Positions 1 through 8,259 of a DNA stretch of 64,000 bases are shown piece after piece (positions within the stretch are counted from its first letter, which is position 1; every line of letters begins with the position of its first letter). Source of the DNA: Actinomadura harenae (lineage in GTDB: Bacteria; Actinomycetota; Actinomycetes; Streptosporangiales; Streptosporangiaceae); contig NZ_RFFG01000025.1 in NCBI RefSeq assembly GCF_003696215.1, positions 1 to 64,000 on the forward strand. Reading direction: 5' to 3'. Under the pieces are notes generated by a model that saw nothing but the letters and a program-made list of their open reading frames with translations, did no database searches and was not told where the DNA came from. Made by a program: the position numbers and the translations under genes.

Positions 1-253
1 TGCCGGGCTGCCCGCCGCCGAAACCGGACGGCGCCGCCCCCGGCCCCGCGGGCGCCTGCCCGCCGGGCCCCGCCGCGAGGCCGCCGGGGCCGGGGACGAC
101 CATCGTCTGGTCGCCGAAGCCCCCGCCCGCGATTCCCGGAGGCGTCCCCGGCCCGCCGGGGTTCTGCGCGGCCGCGCCATGAGTCGGCGTTCCGCAGTTC
201 GCGCACTTGTCGAGCGTCCCGGCCGTGGTGGACCCGCACGTCGGACACTGCAT
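1..253 (-). CDS. Zinc-ribbon protein, N-terminal fragment
   Basis: The reading frame starts at ATG 253-251 and runs off the left edge, so only about 84 residues are visible. It opens with MQCPTCG, followed at a short distance by CANCGTP. These two CxxC knuckles form a zinc-ribbon of the type found at the start of many actinobacterial membrane or kinase-like proteins. The remainder is a disordered linker rich in Gly, Pro and Ala with a QTMVVPGP segment. The catalytic or membrane part would lie outside the window, so no function can be assigned. Upstream on the same strand is a 400-bp divergent gap shared with murT. Confidence 0.7.
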   Translation of the reverse strand, partial: MQCPTCGSTTAGTLDKCANCGTPTHGAAAQNPGGPGTPPGIAGGGFGDQTMVVPGPGGLAAGPGGQAPAGPGAAPSGFGGGQPG

Positions 254-653
254 CGCTCAGACCTCGCTTGTCGCCGCTTCGCACGCCTCGCGGCCCACGC
301 CCTCCACGGGGCGGACCTCCCCACACCGGCCGCGGGGTATTCGACAAAAGGTACTGCGTACCGTCGGTCGCGTACGCGGTGACGGGAATCCGCGGGGCCT
401 TCCGTCGGCCGCCGTCGCAACGTCACCGGGGCTGGCACCGAATCACGACATGTCGTCCACGGTCAAGGTCCGCCGCCGAGGTTTACGCGGTCGCCGTGTG
501 ATGCTCGTCGCATTCTCCGTCCCGGCCGTGCCGCCCGTCCTCCCGCCGGGACCGGGCACGTGATCACACCCACGACGATCGCCGCCCGGCACCGACTACC
601 CTCGGGAAGGTCGCTGAGCGCCCCAGAGACACGGAACAGAGAAGACGGAGTCC
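254..653. other. Divergent intergenic region before murT
   Basis: No convincing gene was found in these 400 bases. The gap separates the leftward zinc-ribbon gene from rightward murT and should hold promoters for both. A small inverted repeat GGTAC-TGC-GTACC lies at 350-362. A GACGGAG Shine-Dalgarno-like sequence sits just before the murT ATG. Confidence 0.5.
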
Positions 654-1904
654 ATGAGCGATCTTCCGCTGCGTTCGCAGCTGGCCGTCGCACTCGGCCG
701 CACGGCCGCGAAGATGTCCCGGATGGCGGGCAAGGGGGACGGGTCGGTGATCGGCGGGAAGGTCGGCCTCCGGCTCGACCCGGAGCTGCTCACCCGGCTG
801 TCCCGGGACCGCAAGCTCGTCCTCGTCTCGGCCACCAACGGCAAGACGACGACGACCCGGCTGATCACCTCGGCGATGACGCCGCTGGGGGAGGTCGCCA
901 CCAACGCGTTCGGCGCGAACATGCCCACCGGGCATGTCTCGGCGCTGGCGTCCGCGCCCGCCGCCCGGTACGGCGTGCTGGAGTGCGACGAGAAGTACGT
1001 CCCCATGGTGCTGCGGGAGACCGGCGCCAACCTGGTCGCGCTGATGAACCTGTCCCGCGACCAGATGGACCGCGCGGCCGAGATCTGGCTGCTGGCGGGC
1101 AAGTGGCGCAAGGCCCTGTCCGAGGCTCCGGGCACCCACGTCATCGCCAACTGCGACGACCCCCTGGTGACCTGGGGCGCGTCCACCGCCAAGTCGGTGA
1201 CGTGGGTCGCGGCGGGCCAGCACTGGCGTGAGGACTCCTGGTGCTGCCCCGAGTGCGGAGGGCCCCTCGACCGGCAGGAGGCCGAGGAGAACTCCGACTG
1301 GGCCTGCCGGCAGTGCCACTTCCGCCGTCCCCGCCCCGACTGGGTGCTGCACAACGGCGCCGTCTACGACCCGCACGGCCGGGCGTACCCGCTGGACGCC
1401 GTCCAGCTGCCGGGCCGCGCGAACCGGTCGAACGCGGCCGTCGCGCTCGCCGTGGTCGCGCAGTTCGGCGTCCCGCCGGAGCAGGCGCTGCCGCTGCTGG
1501 CGACGGTGAAGTCGGTCGCGGGCCGGTACACCACCGTCGAGGCGCAGGGCCGGACGCTGCGGCTGCTGCTCGCCAAGAACCCCGCGGGCTGGCTGGAGGC
1601 GTTCGACGTCCTGAAGCCCGCGCCGTCCCCGCTGATCCTGACGATCAACGCGCAGGGCCCGGACGGCCGCGACACCTCCTGGCTCTGGGACGTGGACTTC
1701 CGCCTGCTGCGCGGACGCCCGGTCTGGGTCGGCGGCGAGCGCCGGCTCGACCTGGCCGCCCGGCTGGAGGCCGCCGACGTCCCGTTCACCCTGGTGGACG
1801 ACGTGGAGCAGGCCATCCTCGCCGTCCAGCCGGGGCCCGTCGACGTGATCGCCAACTACACCGCCTTCCAGAGCATCCGAACGAGGTACGGCCGTGTCGT
1901 CTGA
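654..1904 (+). CDS. murT: Lipid II isoglutaminyl synthase, MurT subunit
   Basis: MurT is the Mur-ligase-like, ATP-using subunit of the MurT/GatD complex. This complex amidates the alpha-carboxyl of D-Glu in the lipid II stem peptide to give D-isoglutamine. The 416-residue product has the Mur ligase P-loop ATNGKTTTTR at about residues 60-69. A four-cysteine zinc ribbon (Cys198/Cys201 and Cys218/Cys221, roughly) is inserted in the central domain, a hallmark of MurT. A C-terminal DUF1727-type region ends in FQSIRTRYG. The gene overlaps gatD by 11 bp, so the two subunits are translationally linked. The start is set by GACGGAG upstream of ATG 654. Confidence 0.93.
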   Translation: MSDLPLRSQLAVALGRTAAKMSRMAGKGDGSVIGGKVGLRLDPELLTRLSRDRKLVLVSATNGKTTTTRLITSAMTPLGEVATNAFGANMPTGHVSALASAPAARYGVLECDEKYVPMVLRETGANLVALMNLSRDQMDRAAEIWLLAGKWRKALSEAPGTHVIANCDDPLVTWGASTAKSVTWVAAGQHWREDSWCCPECGGPLDRQEAEENSDWACRQCHFRRPRPDWVLHNGAVYDPHGRAYPLDAVQLPGRANRSNAAVALAVVAQFGVPPEQALPLLATVKSVAGRYTTVEAQGRTLRLLLAKNPAGWLEAFDVLKPAPSPLILTINAQGPDGRDTSWLWDVDFRLLRGRPVWVGGERRLDLAARLEAADVPFTLVDDVEQAILAVQPGPVDVIANYTAFQSIRTRYGRVV

Positions 1905-2622
1905 CCGTTTGAAGATCGTCTGGATCTATCCGGACCTGCTGTCCACCTACGGCGACCAGGGCAACACGATCGTCCTGGAGCGGCGGGCCGCCCTGCGGGG
2001 CATCCCGACCGAGACCGTCCACCTGCGCTCGGACGAGCCGGTCCCGCCGGACGGCCACATCTACCTGCTCGGCGGTGGTGAGGACCGGCCGCAGATCCTC
2101 GCCGCGCAGCGGCTGCGCGCCGACGGCGGGCTGACCCGCGCCGTGGAGAACGGCGCGGTCGTGTTCGCGGTCTGCGCGGGCTTCCAGATCGTCGGCCACG
2201 AGTTCGGCGGCGACGAGGGCCAGCCGCTGCCCGGCCTCGGCCTGATGGACATCCGCTCGTTCCGCGGCCAGCAGCGCGCCGTCGGCGAGGTCGTCTCGGA
2301 CGTGGCGTCCGAGCTGCGCGTCCCGCGCGTGACCGGCTTCGAGAACCACCAGGGCGCGACCAGCCTCGGCCCGAACGCGCGGCCGTTCGGCCGGGTCGTC
2401 TCGGGCATCGGCAACGGCGACGGGCAGGGCTTCGAGGGCGCCTACCAGGGGCACGTCCTCGGCACCTACATGCACGGCCCGGCGCTCGTCCGGAACCCGG
2501 CGCTCGCCGACCTGCTGCTGACCTGGGCCGTCGGCCGCGAGCTCCAGCCGATCGACGACTCCTGGGCCGGGCGCCTCCGCGAGGAGCGCCTCAACGCGGT
2601 CCTCGGCGCGTCCCCCGCGTAA
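1894..2622 (+). CDS. gatD: Lipid II isoglutaminyl synthase, glutaminase subunit GatD
   Basis: GatD is a class I glutamine amidotransferase that releases ammonia from glutamine and passes it to MurT for amidation of the peptidoglycan precursor. The 242-residue sequence has the nucleophile motif VCAGFQ with Cys at about 94. The catalytic His lies in GTYMHGP (about 194). The N-terminal YGDQGN segment is typical of CobB/CobQ-like GatD. GTG 1894 lies inside the 3' end of murT. The gene is followed by a strong terminator hairpin, so murT-gatD looks like a two-gene operon. Confidence 0.93.
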   Translation: MSSDRLKIVWIYPDLLSTYGDQGNTIVLERRAALRGIPTETVHLRSDEPVPPDGHIYLLGGGEDRPQILAAQRLRADGGLTRAVENGAVVFAVCAGFQIVGHEFGGDEGQPLPGLGLMDIRSFRGQQRAVGEVVSDVASELRVPRVTGFENHQGATSLGPNARPFGRVVSGIGNGDGQGFEGAYQGHVLGTYMHGPALVRNPALADLLLTWAVGRELQPIDDSWAGRLREERLNAVLGASPA

Positions 2623-2634
2623 GCGGTCCTCGTC

Positions 2635-2672
2635 ACCGGCCGTCCCCCTTCCCGGGGGCGGCCGGTTTCGTT
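2635..2672 (+). terminator. Terminator after murT-gatD
   Basis: A long GC stem (ACCGGCCGTCCCCC / CCGGGGGCGGCCGGT, with one mismatch and a TTC loop) is followed by TTTCGTTT. This is a textbook intrinsic terminator 13 bp after the gatD stop. Confidence 0.85.
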
Positions 2673-2713
2673 TGGGTCTGGTGGGGTTCGCGGGGCGCTG
2701 CGACAGTGCGTCC

Positions 2714-3885
2714 ATGATCTGCTGCGCGGTGAGCCGCCGCGACCTGCTCCGGCTGGGCGCGGTCGCGGCCGGGTTCACGCTCGTCCCCGCCGCCGAAGGC
2801 GCCGTGTCAGCGTCCGCGTCCGGCGCCGTCGCGCCCGTGAACCTCGAACTGGTCACGCTGACCGAGAGCGGCGCCGTCCTGACCTGGTACACCGGCCTCC
2901 CCGGGACGGACGACGGGCTCGGCCGCATGAAGCCCGCCCCCGCCGACGCCGAGGTCCGGTACGGGACGCATCCCGCCCGGCTGACCCAGGTCGCGCACGG
3001 ACCGTCCGGGACGCCGTATCACCACGTCGAGCTGCGCGGACTCGAACCGGGCCGCACCTATTACTACCGGGCGTCGTCTGGCCGGCGCGCGGCGCGACGC
3101 ACCTGCTCGCCGCCGGGGACGTCAGCGCCGAGGCCGCGCCCGCCGACCTCGCCCGCGCCAAGGGCCTGCTCGACCGCTTCGGCGGCTACGGCACCGACTA
3201 CCTGGTCACCCGCGGCAACCACGACCGCGCCCACGACGGCCACCCGTCCTGCACCCCCGGACGCCGGCAAGGCGGCGACTGCTTCGGCGACGCGTTCTTC
3301 CAGGGCCGTCCCACGTACTTCTCCCGCGAGCTGAACGGCCTGCGGATCATCGGCCTCGACACCTACGACAAGCCCGGCGACGGCGGCGACGCGGGCGGCC
3401 TCGGCCGCGACCAGCTCGCCTGGTTCCAGGACGAGCTGAAACGCGACCCGGACCGTCCGACGCTCGTGTTCGGCCACCACCCGCTCTTCACCGAGAACGA
3501 CCCCCTGGCCGTCACCGGGACGCACTCGCTCGACGCGGGCCAGTCGCTGCGGATCCTCGCCGCCTACGACCGCACGCCCGGCGTCCTCCTGCACCACGCG
3601 GGCCACACCCACCGGAACCGGCGCTCGGTGTTCCCGCTCGCGCCCCGGGTCGTCCAGCAGGAGGTCGCGGCCGTGAAGGAGTACCCCGGCGGGTTCACGC
3701 TGCTGCGCGTCCATTCCGGCGGATACGCGCTGAACTTCTACAAGACGCGCGCGCCGCTCGCCCGCGAGTGGAGCGAACGCAGCAGGCAGGAACTGTCGGG
3801 CATGTGGCCGCGCCTGTCGTTCGGCGACCGGATCACCTACCGCAACAGCGTCGTCCACCGCGACCTGTCCGGCCTCGGCGCCTGA
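2714..3885 (+). pseudogene. Tat-exported purple-acid-phosphatase-like metallophosphoesterase, disrupted
   Basis: The 5' part (frame from ATG 2714) encodes a Tat signal, SRRDLLRLGAV, followed by a fibronectin-III-like domain ending in ELRGLEPGRTYYYRASS. The continuation is in another frame from about 3079: GATHLLAAGD, then YLVTRGNHDR, VFGHHPLF and HAGHTHRNRR. These are the middle and C-terminal metal-ligand blocks of a calcineurin-like phosphoesterase. The first DxH metal-binding block expected between the two parts is missing, and the frame changes. This suggests an internal deletion of roughly 150-250 bp, not a simple single-base error. The intact protein would be a secreted phosphohydrolase. 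Either a real pseudogene or an assembly collapse would explain the sequence. Confidence 0.75.
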
Positions 3886-3891
3886 ACCGCA

Positions 3892-4254
3892 TCAGTAGAC
3901 GAGGGCCTGGACGCCGTCCTGGGTGATCTCCTCGACGAACGTCGGGGCGCCCGCGATGCGGATGCCGGGGATCACGTCGTCCGGGCCGATGTCGCGGCGT
4001 CCGGCGCACTGCGTGCACAGCGTCACCTGGCCCCCCGCGAGGACGACCTGGAGCAGCTCGTCCAGCGGAGTGGCGAGCGGCAGGTTCAGCTCCGCGGCCC
4101 GTCCGGGCAGGGCGTACCAGGCGGACTCGCCGGTCAGCCACAACGAGACGGGAAGGCCGCTCGCGACGGCCGCCGCCGCGACCGTGAACGCCTGGTTCAC
4201 CCGCTCCGGGCCGTCCGCGCCCGCCGTCGCCTTGATCACCAAAGAACGCGCCAT
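3892..4254 (-). CDS. DsrE family protein
   Basis: This 120-residue protein belongs to the DsrE/DsrF-like family, a Rossmann-like fold linked to sulfur relay or to small-molecule binding. It has the usual start SLVIKATAG, the segment SLWLTGESAWY, and a central TLCTQCAGRR motif whose two Cys could be redox or persulfide sites. The specific role is unknown. ATG 4254 is preferred over an upstream in-frame GTG because MARSLVIK is the normal family start. The gene converges on the phosphoesterase remnant with a 6-bp gap and diverges from the small membrane ORF at 4321. Confidence 0.8.
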   Translation of the reverse strand: MARSLVIKATAGADGPERVNQAFTVAAAAVASGLPVSLWLTGESAWYALPGRAAELNLPLATPLDELLQVVLAGGQVTLCTQCAGRRDIGPDDVIPGIRIAGAPTFVEEITQDGVQALVY

Positions 4255-4320
4255 ACCGGGCACTGTAGCCGGGCGCGGCCTCCCGGCCGGGGACGTCCCC
4301 GGTGGTTAGGGTGGGGCGTC

Positions 4321-4419
4321 ATGGGCGGACTGGTGAACGCGGGCGTGCTCGTCCTGGCCTGCGCGGGACTGGCGGTCGCCGCGCTGCTCCTCGTCGTGCG
4401 CCTCTTCCGCCTCCGCTGA
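4321..4419 (+). CDS. Small single-pass membrane protein, 32 aa
   Basis: ATG 4321 to TGA 4419 encodes MGGLVNAGVLVLACAGLAVA followed by a Leu/Val-rich stretch and a basic end (RLFRLR). It reads as a signal-anchor-like helix with a positive-inside C-terminus. It lies between divergent dsrE and nitrobindin, with AGGGTGGGGCGTC just upstream as a possible weak ribosome site. Its function is unknown. Support is the strong hydrophobic pattern and the position, without any homology evidence. Confidence 0.5.
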   Translation: MGGLVNAGVLVLACAGLAVAALLLVVRLFRLR

Positions 4420-4537
4420 CCCCGCCCGCACGGGCCCGGGACACCCCGCGCGCGTGCCACGGCGGCGGCATTCGCGGCCGTGTCGGCGGTGGTGTTAGTG
4501 GCGGGCCGGACGGCGTCCAGCCGGTAGCCTTCCGGAC

Positions 4538-5038
4538 ATGGAGCCTGAGCTGCACGACGACCTCAAACCGCTGGAATTCCTCCTGGGCACCTGGAAGGGC
4601 GCCGGGGTCGGCGACTACCCGACGATCGAGGCGTTCAACTTCGGTCAGGAGATCTCGTTCGGCCACAACGGCAAGCCGTTCCTGATCTACTCCAGCCGCA
4701 GCTGGCTGATCGAGCCGGACGGCACCGTCGGCCGCCCGCTGGCGACCGAGACGGGCTACTGGCGCCCCCAGCCGGGCAACCGGGTCGAGGTGACGCTGGC
4801 GCATCCGACCGGCATCGTCGAGATCTACCTCGGGACGATCGCCTTCCACCAGATCGAGATCGGCACCGACGTGATCGCCCGCACCGACACCGCCAAGGAG
4901 GTCAAGGCGGGCAAGCGGCTGTACGGGCTGATGCCGGAGAAGAACGGCGCCCGCGACCTCGGCTGGGTCTACGAGATGGCCGCGATGGGCCAGCCGCTCC
5001 AGGCGCACCTCTCGGCACAGCTCAAGAAGGCCGACTAG
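4538..5038 (+). CDS. Nitrobindin-like heme-binding beta-barrel protein
   Basis: The 166-residue protein matches the nitrobindin/FABP-like family (DUF1794). These are ten-stranded barrels that bind ferric heme and can react with NO or isomerise peroxynitrite. The family signature LLGTWKGAG sits at residues 15-23. The expected proximal His is His157, in QAHLSAQL near the C-terminus. The length is normal. Nur, nitrobindin and ygfZ occur close together in other actinomycetes, and the same set is seen here. A highly structured intergenic region follows. Confidence 0.9.
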   Translation: MEPELHDDLKPLEFLLGTWKGAGVGDYPTIEAFNFGQEISFGHNGKPFLIYSSRSWLIEPDGTVGRPLATETGYWRPQPGNRVEVTLAHPTGIVEIYLGTIAFHQIEIGTDVIARTDTAKEVKAGKRLYGLMPEKNGARDLGWVYEMAAMGQPLQAHLSAQLKKAD

Positions 5039-5050
5039 CGGCCGAGAAAG

Positions 5051-5220
5051 GGACCTGGGGAGCTCCCCGAAAGGTCCCGAAAAGGTTCGACCCCCGGACC
5101 TTCCCCGCCGGGTGGCGGGGGACGCACAGGACTGATGCGTCGGTCCGGGGGCCGGGTAACTGCCTGGTATTCGCCGATCACCGTCCGGTGATCGGCCACC
5201 GCCGTGCGAACACGACGGCG
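5051..5220 (-). ncRNA. Candidate structured RNA with a three-way junction
   Basis: This gene-free stretch folds on paper into five helices. Helix P0 is 5051-5079 (GGGACCT/AGGTCCC around GGGGAGCTCCCC). P1 is a perfect 10-bp helix, 5091-5100 with 5142-5151. It encloses two abutting hairpins, 5103-5109/5114-5120 and 5121-5126/5136-5141, giving a compact three-way junction. A 10-bp GTCC-loop hairpin follows at 5173-5182/5187-5196, and a smaller one at 5200-5205/5215-5220. The minus strand is favoured because a micro-ORF with a near-perfect Shine-Dalgarno precedes it, and P0 followed by TTTCTC would then act as terminator. It matches no Rfam family I can name. Confidence 0.45.
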
Positions 5221-5237
5221 CCGCGGCAGGACGGCGA

Positions 5238-5276
5238 CTAGCTGACAGTCACCTCGCGAGTCCCAGAATCAACCAT
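5238..5276 (-). CDS. Twelve-codon micro-ORF with strong ribosome site
   Basis: ATG 5276 to TAG 5238 encodes MVDSGTREVTVS. It is preceded by AAAGGAGGTG (about 5286-5295), an almost perfect match to the 16S anti-Shine-Dalgarno, at normal spacing. Ribosome sites this strong are rare by chance in GC-rich DNA. The following 190 bases on this strand are the nested helices listed separately, with no downstream gene on the same strand. It could be a leader peptide, a tiny peptide gene, or the translated head of a dual-function RNA. No homology is claimed. Confidence 0.4.
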   Translation of the reverse strand: MVDSGTREVTVS

Positions 5277-5398
5277 TTCTTGGACCACCTCCTTTCGCGC
5301 GTGCCGCCAAGCTATGCGAGCCTCCGGCCGAGGGGCAAACGCTTTTTCCGGACGGTTTCCTGCGACGGTCCACCCGTCCCGAGAAGTAGGATGCGGGC

Positions 5399-5815
5399 AT
5401 GGCCGAGACGTGGCAGGAGGAGCTGCGGGCGAAGGGTTACCGGGTCACCCCGCAGCGGCAGCTCGTGCTGGAGGCCGTCACCAAGCTCGAGCACGGCACC
5501 CCCGAGGAGATCTGCACCGAGGTGCAGCGGACGGCCGGCGGCGTCAACATCTCCACCGTCTACCGGACGCTGGAGCTGCTGGAGGAGCTGGGCCTGGTCA
5601 AGCACGCCCACCTCGGCCACGGCCCGCCGAACTACCATCTGGCCGCCGAGGCCGAGCACATCCACCTGGTCTGCCGCGACTGCGGCCGGGTCAACGACGT
5701 GCCCCTGGACGCCGCGGCGGGCCTCGCCGCCGGACTCGACCGCGACCACGGCTTCGAGACCGACGTCCAGCACCTCACCGTCTACGGCCGCTGCGCCGAC
5801 TGCCGCGCCCGCTGA
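5399..5815 (+). CDS. nur: Fur-family regulator, Nur-like
   Basis: This 138-residue Fur-family repressor closely resembles the nickel-responsive Nur of Streptomyces as I recall its sequence: GYRVTPQRQLVLEAV, then NISTVYRTLELLEELGL in the winged helix. Candidate metal ligands include His32, His69, His71, His87 and His89. Structural CxxC pairs lie at VCRDC and RCADC. One His of the Nur nickel-site cluster appears to be replaced by Ala or Glu, so metal preference is not certain. Nur controls nickel uptake and superoxide dismutase choice in Streptomyces. The ygfZ gene follows on the same strand. Confidence 0.8.
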   Translation: MAETWQEELRAKGYRVTPQRQLVLEAVTKLEHGTPEEICTEVQRTAGGVNISTVYRTLELLEELGLVKHAHLGHGPPNYHLAAEAEHIHLVCRDCGRVNDVPLDAAAGLAAGLDRDHGFETDVQHLTVYGRCADCRAR

Positions 5816-5936
5816 CCCCGGCTGATCACGCGCGCCCGGCAGCGTCCTGCCCGAGCGCGCCCGATCATCGCAACGTTGATCACTCGCGCCCGCCCGGCCG
5901 GGTTCAAGGGGCGGCGCGGCGCATAGTCTGGGCTGC

Positions 5937-6941
5937 ATGGAGAGCCCGCTGCTGAAGGTGCACGGGGCCGTCGCCGCCGACGCCCCCGACCAGGAGATCG
6001 CCGCGCACTACGGGGACCCGGTCCGCGAACAACGACTGCTCGAGGCGGGCAGGGCGTTCGCCGACCGGAGCGACCGCGGCGTCCTGCGGGTCACCGGGCC
6101 GGACCGGCTGTCCTGGCTGCACAGCCTGCTCAGCCAGCACCTGGAGGCGCTCGCGCCCGGCGTCGCCACCCAGGCGCTGCTGCTGACGATCAACGGTCAC
6201 ATCGAGCACCACCTGCACCTCGTGGACGACGGCGAGACCGTCTGGATCCACGTCGAGCCCGGCACCGCGCCCGCGCTCGCCGACTTCCTCGACCGCATGC
6301 GGTTCTTCCTCCGCGTCGAGGTCGAGGACGTCTCCGACCGGTACGCCGTGATCACCGGCCCGTCCGGCGACGGCCCGGCGGACGGCGTGCCGTCCTTCCC
6401 GGACGTCGCGGGCCTGACCACCCGGATCGTCCCGCGCGCCGAGCTCGACGCGCTCGCGGCGGGCGACCTGCCCCCGGCGGGCCTCTGGGCCTACGAGGCG
6501 CTGCGGATCGCCGCGCACGTCGCCCGGTTCGGCCTCGACACCGACCACCGGACGATCCCGCACGAGATCGGCGTGATCGGGACGGCCGTCCACCTGGCGA
6601 AGGGCTGCTACCGAGGCCAGGAGACGGTCGCGCGGGTCGAGAACCTGGGCCGTCCGCCGCGCCGCCTGGTCTTCCTGCACCTGGACGGCAGCGTCGACCG
6701 GCTGCCCGCGCACGGCGACCCGGTCGAGATCCCCGGCGGACGGCAGATCGGTTTCGTCGGGACGGCGGCGCGCCACCACGAGCTGGGCCCGATCGCGCTC
6801 GCCCTGGTCAAGCGCAACGCCCCGGTGGACGTCGAGCTGCTGGCCGGGGGCGTCGCGGCGTCGCAGGAGGTGGTCGTCCCGCCGGACACCGGCGCGAACG
6901 CCAAGATCGAGCTGCGCCGCACCGCCGCCGACCGTCCCTAG
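5937..6941 (+). CDS. ygfZ: YgfZ/GcvT-domain folate-binding Fe-S maintenance protein
   Basis: YgfZ-type proteins use a tetrahydrofolate-binding GcvT fold to support assembly or repair of certain Fe-S enzymes. The 334-residue product has the diagnostic KGCYRGQE motif at residues 222-229, including the conserved Cys224. The N-terminal segment VTGPDRLSWLHSLLSQ is typical of the family. The product is cytosolic. ATG 5937 is the natural start. It is downstream of nur by about 120 bp on the same strand. Confidence 0.9.
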   Translation: MESPLLKVHGAVAADAPDQEIAAHYGDPVREQRLLEAGRAFADRSDRGVLRVTGPDRLSWLHSLLSQHLEALAPGVATQALLLTINGHIEHHLHLVDDGETVWIHVEPGTAPALADFLDRMRFFLRVEVEDVSDRYAVITGPSGDGPADGVPSFPDVAGLTTRIVPRAELDALAAGDLPPAGLWAYEALRIAAHVARFGLDTDHRTIPHEIGVIGTAVHLAKGCYRGQETVARVENLGRPPRRLVFLHLDGSVDRLPAHGDPVEIPGGRQIGFVGTAARHHELGPIALALVKRNAPVDVELLAGGVAASQEVVVPPDTGANAKIELRRTAADRP

Positions 6942-7037
6942 CCGAACGGGCGCGGGGCGCGTAGAAACCGGGCCGCAGGGGCAGAATCGTTCTCACGGGA
7001 GAGGTGGCCGTCCGAGGGGCGGCCGCCCCCGGAGGAG

Positions 7038-7799
7038 GTGGTCCCCGTCGCCGCACACGAGGATCCACCGCGCCCCCTGCCCGAACCCGGCGACCGCCAC
7101 GTGGCCGGCCCGGGCGCCCCTCGCCCCCAGAACTTCCCTCCCGAACCCCCGCCCCCTCCCGAATCCCCGCCCCCACCTGAGCCTCTGCCGCCGTCTGGGG
7201 CGGCGGCGCGGTCGACGGCGCCGTTGGGGCCCGGCGTCCCGCCGCGTCCGGAGCCGGCGACCGGGCCTGCCGCGCCGACCGCCGGGCGGCGGGGACGGCG
7301 GAGGGCCCGGCGGGAACCGCACGGGGTGTGGTGGGCCGCGCTCGTGCTGGGGGAGCTGCTGGCCTGGTACGCGGGGTCGTGGCGGCCGGCGCTGCTGGGA
7401 CTGGCCGCGTGGTGCCTGTACGAGTTCCTGCTGATCCCGACGGTGTGCAGGGTCATGACCGAGCAGGGCTATCCGTGCCGGGAACCGGTGCGGGGCAGGC
7501 CCTTCGCGTGCCGTCCGGACCACCAGGCGCTCAAGAACGAGGGGATCCTGCGGCTGCTCGGCGTCCGGCCCCGGCTCCGCCGTCCGGTGCGGGGCGCCCG
7601 TCCCCTGTCGGCCCCCGTCCAGGACACGTCTCCGCCTGCTCCGCCCGTCCGGGACGCGTCCGGACGGGGCGAGGGGGTGGTGGTCCACTCGCGGGCGGTG
7701 CGGGCACGGCTGGCGCAGGCGGACCAGGCGCTCCTGATCCTCGCGGGGGCCGGGACGGTCGTGACGATCGCCGGGATGATCTACGGGATCCGCGGCTGA
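7038..7799 (+). CDS. Proline-rich membrane protein of unknown function
   Basis: The product (up to 253 residues) begins with about 90 Pro-rich, probably disordered residues. Two adjacent hydrophobic segments follow (GELLAWYAGSWRPALLGLAA and YEFLLIPTVC). A cytosolic or extracellular part contains Cys in GYPCREP and FACRPDH, and a final membrane helix (LILAGAGTVVTIAGMIYG) ends the protein. No family was recognised. The start is unsure: the purine-rich GGAGGAGG is too close to GTG 7038 to serve it, and a start within the Pro-rich part is possible. The gene converges on dtd. Confidence 0.6.
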   Translation: MVPVAAHEDPPRPLPEPGDRHVAGPGAPRPQNFPPEPPPPPESPPPPEPLPPSGAAARSTAPLGPGVPPRPEPATGPAAPTAGRRGRRRARREPHGVWWAALVLGELLAWYAGSWRPALLGLAAWCLYEFLLIPTVCRVMTEQGYPCREPVRGRPFACRPDHQALKNEGILRLLGVRPRLRRPVRGARPLSAPVQDTSPPAPPVRDASGRGEGVVVHSRAVRARLAQADQALLILAGAGTVVTIAGMIYGIRG

Positions 7800-7814
7800 T
7801 CCGGCCGGTCCGCG

Positions 7815-8240
7815 TCAGTACTCGAGCAGGACGGTGATGGGGCCGTCGTTGACCAGGTCGACCTGCATGTCCGCGCCGAAGATCCCGGTCTCGACCTTGG
7901 CGCCGAGGGCGCGGAGCCCGGTGACGACGGCGTCCACGAGGGGTTCGGCGACGGGGCCAGGCGCGGCGGCGGTCCACGTGGGACGGCGGCCCTTGCGGGC
8001 GTCGCCGTAGAGCGTGAACTGGCTGACGACCAGCAGCGGAGCGCCGAGGTCGGAGCAGGACCGCTCGTCCTCCAGGATCCGCAGCCCCCACAGCTTCGCG
8101 GCCAGCATGGCCGCCTTCTCGGGCGTGTCGTCATGGGTCACGCCGACCAGGACCATCAGGCCCGGCCCGTCGATCGCCCCCACGACGCGACCCGCCACGG
8201 TCACGCTCGCCCTGCTCACCCTCTGGACTACCGCACGCAT
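7815..8240 (-). CDS. dtd: D-aminoacyl-tRNA deacylase
   Basis: DTD hydrolyses D-amino acids and misattached glycine from tRNA. The 141-residue product has the standard start [13 protein letters not shown]. It has the [15 protein letters not shown] block (the SQFTL motif of the active-site pocket) and the C-terminal [14 protein letters not shown], in which N-x-G-P is the second catalytic motif. Length and both motifs are complete. The ATG at 8240 faces the rightward keto-acid enzyme, and the two starts lie within 20 bp. Confidence 0.93.
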   Translation of the reverse strand: MRAVVQRVSRASVTVAGRVVGAIDGPGLMVLVGVTHDDTPEKAAMLAAKLWGLRILEDERSCSDLGAPLLVVSQFTLYGDARKGRRPTWTAAAPGPVAEPLVDAVVTGLRALGAKVETGIFGADMQVDLVNDGPITVLLEY

Positions 8241-8259
8241 GACACGACATTCTGCCTGC

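Noticed and set aside
5081..5100. tRNA T-arm-like GGTTCGACCC
   Set aside because: No acceptor, D or anticodon arms can be built around it; it belongs to the larger helix set.
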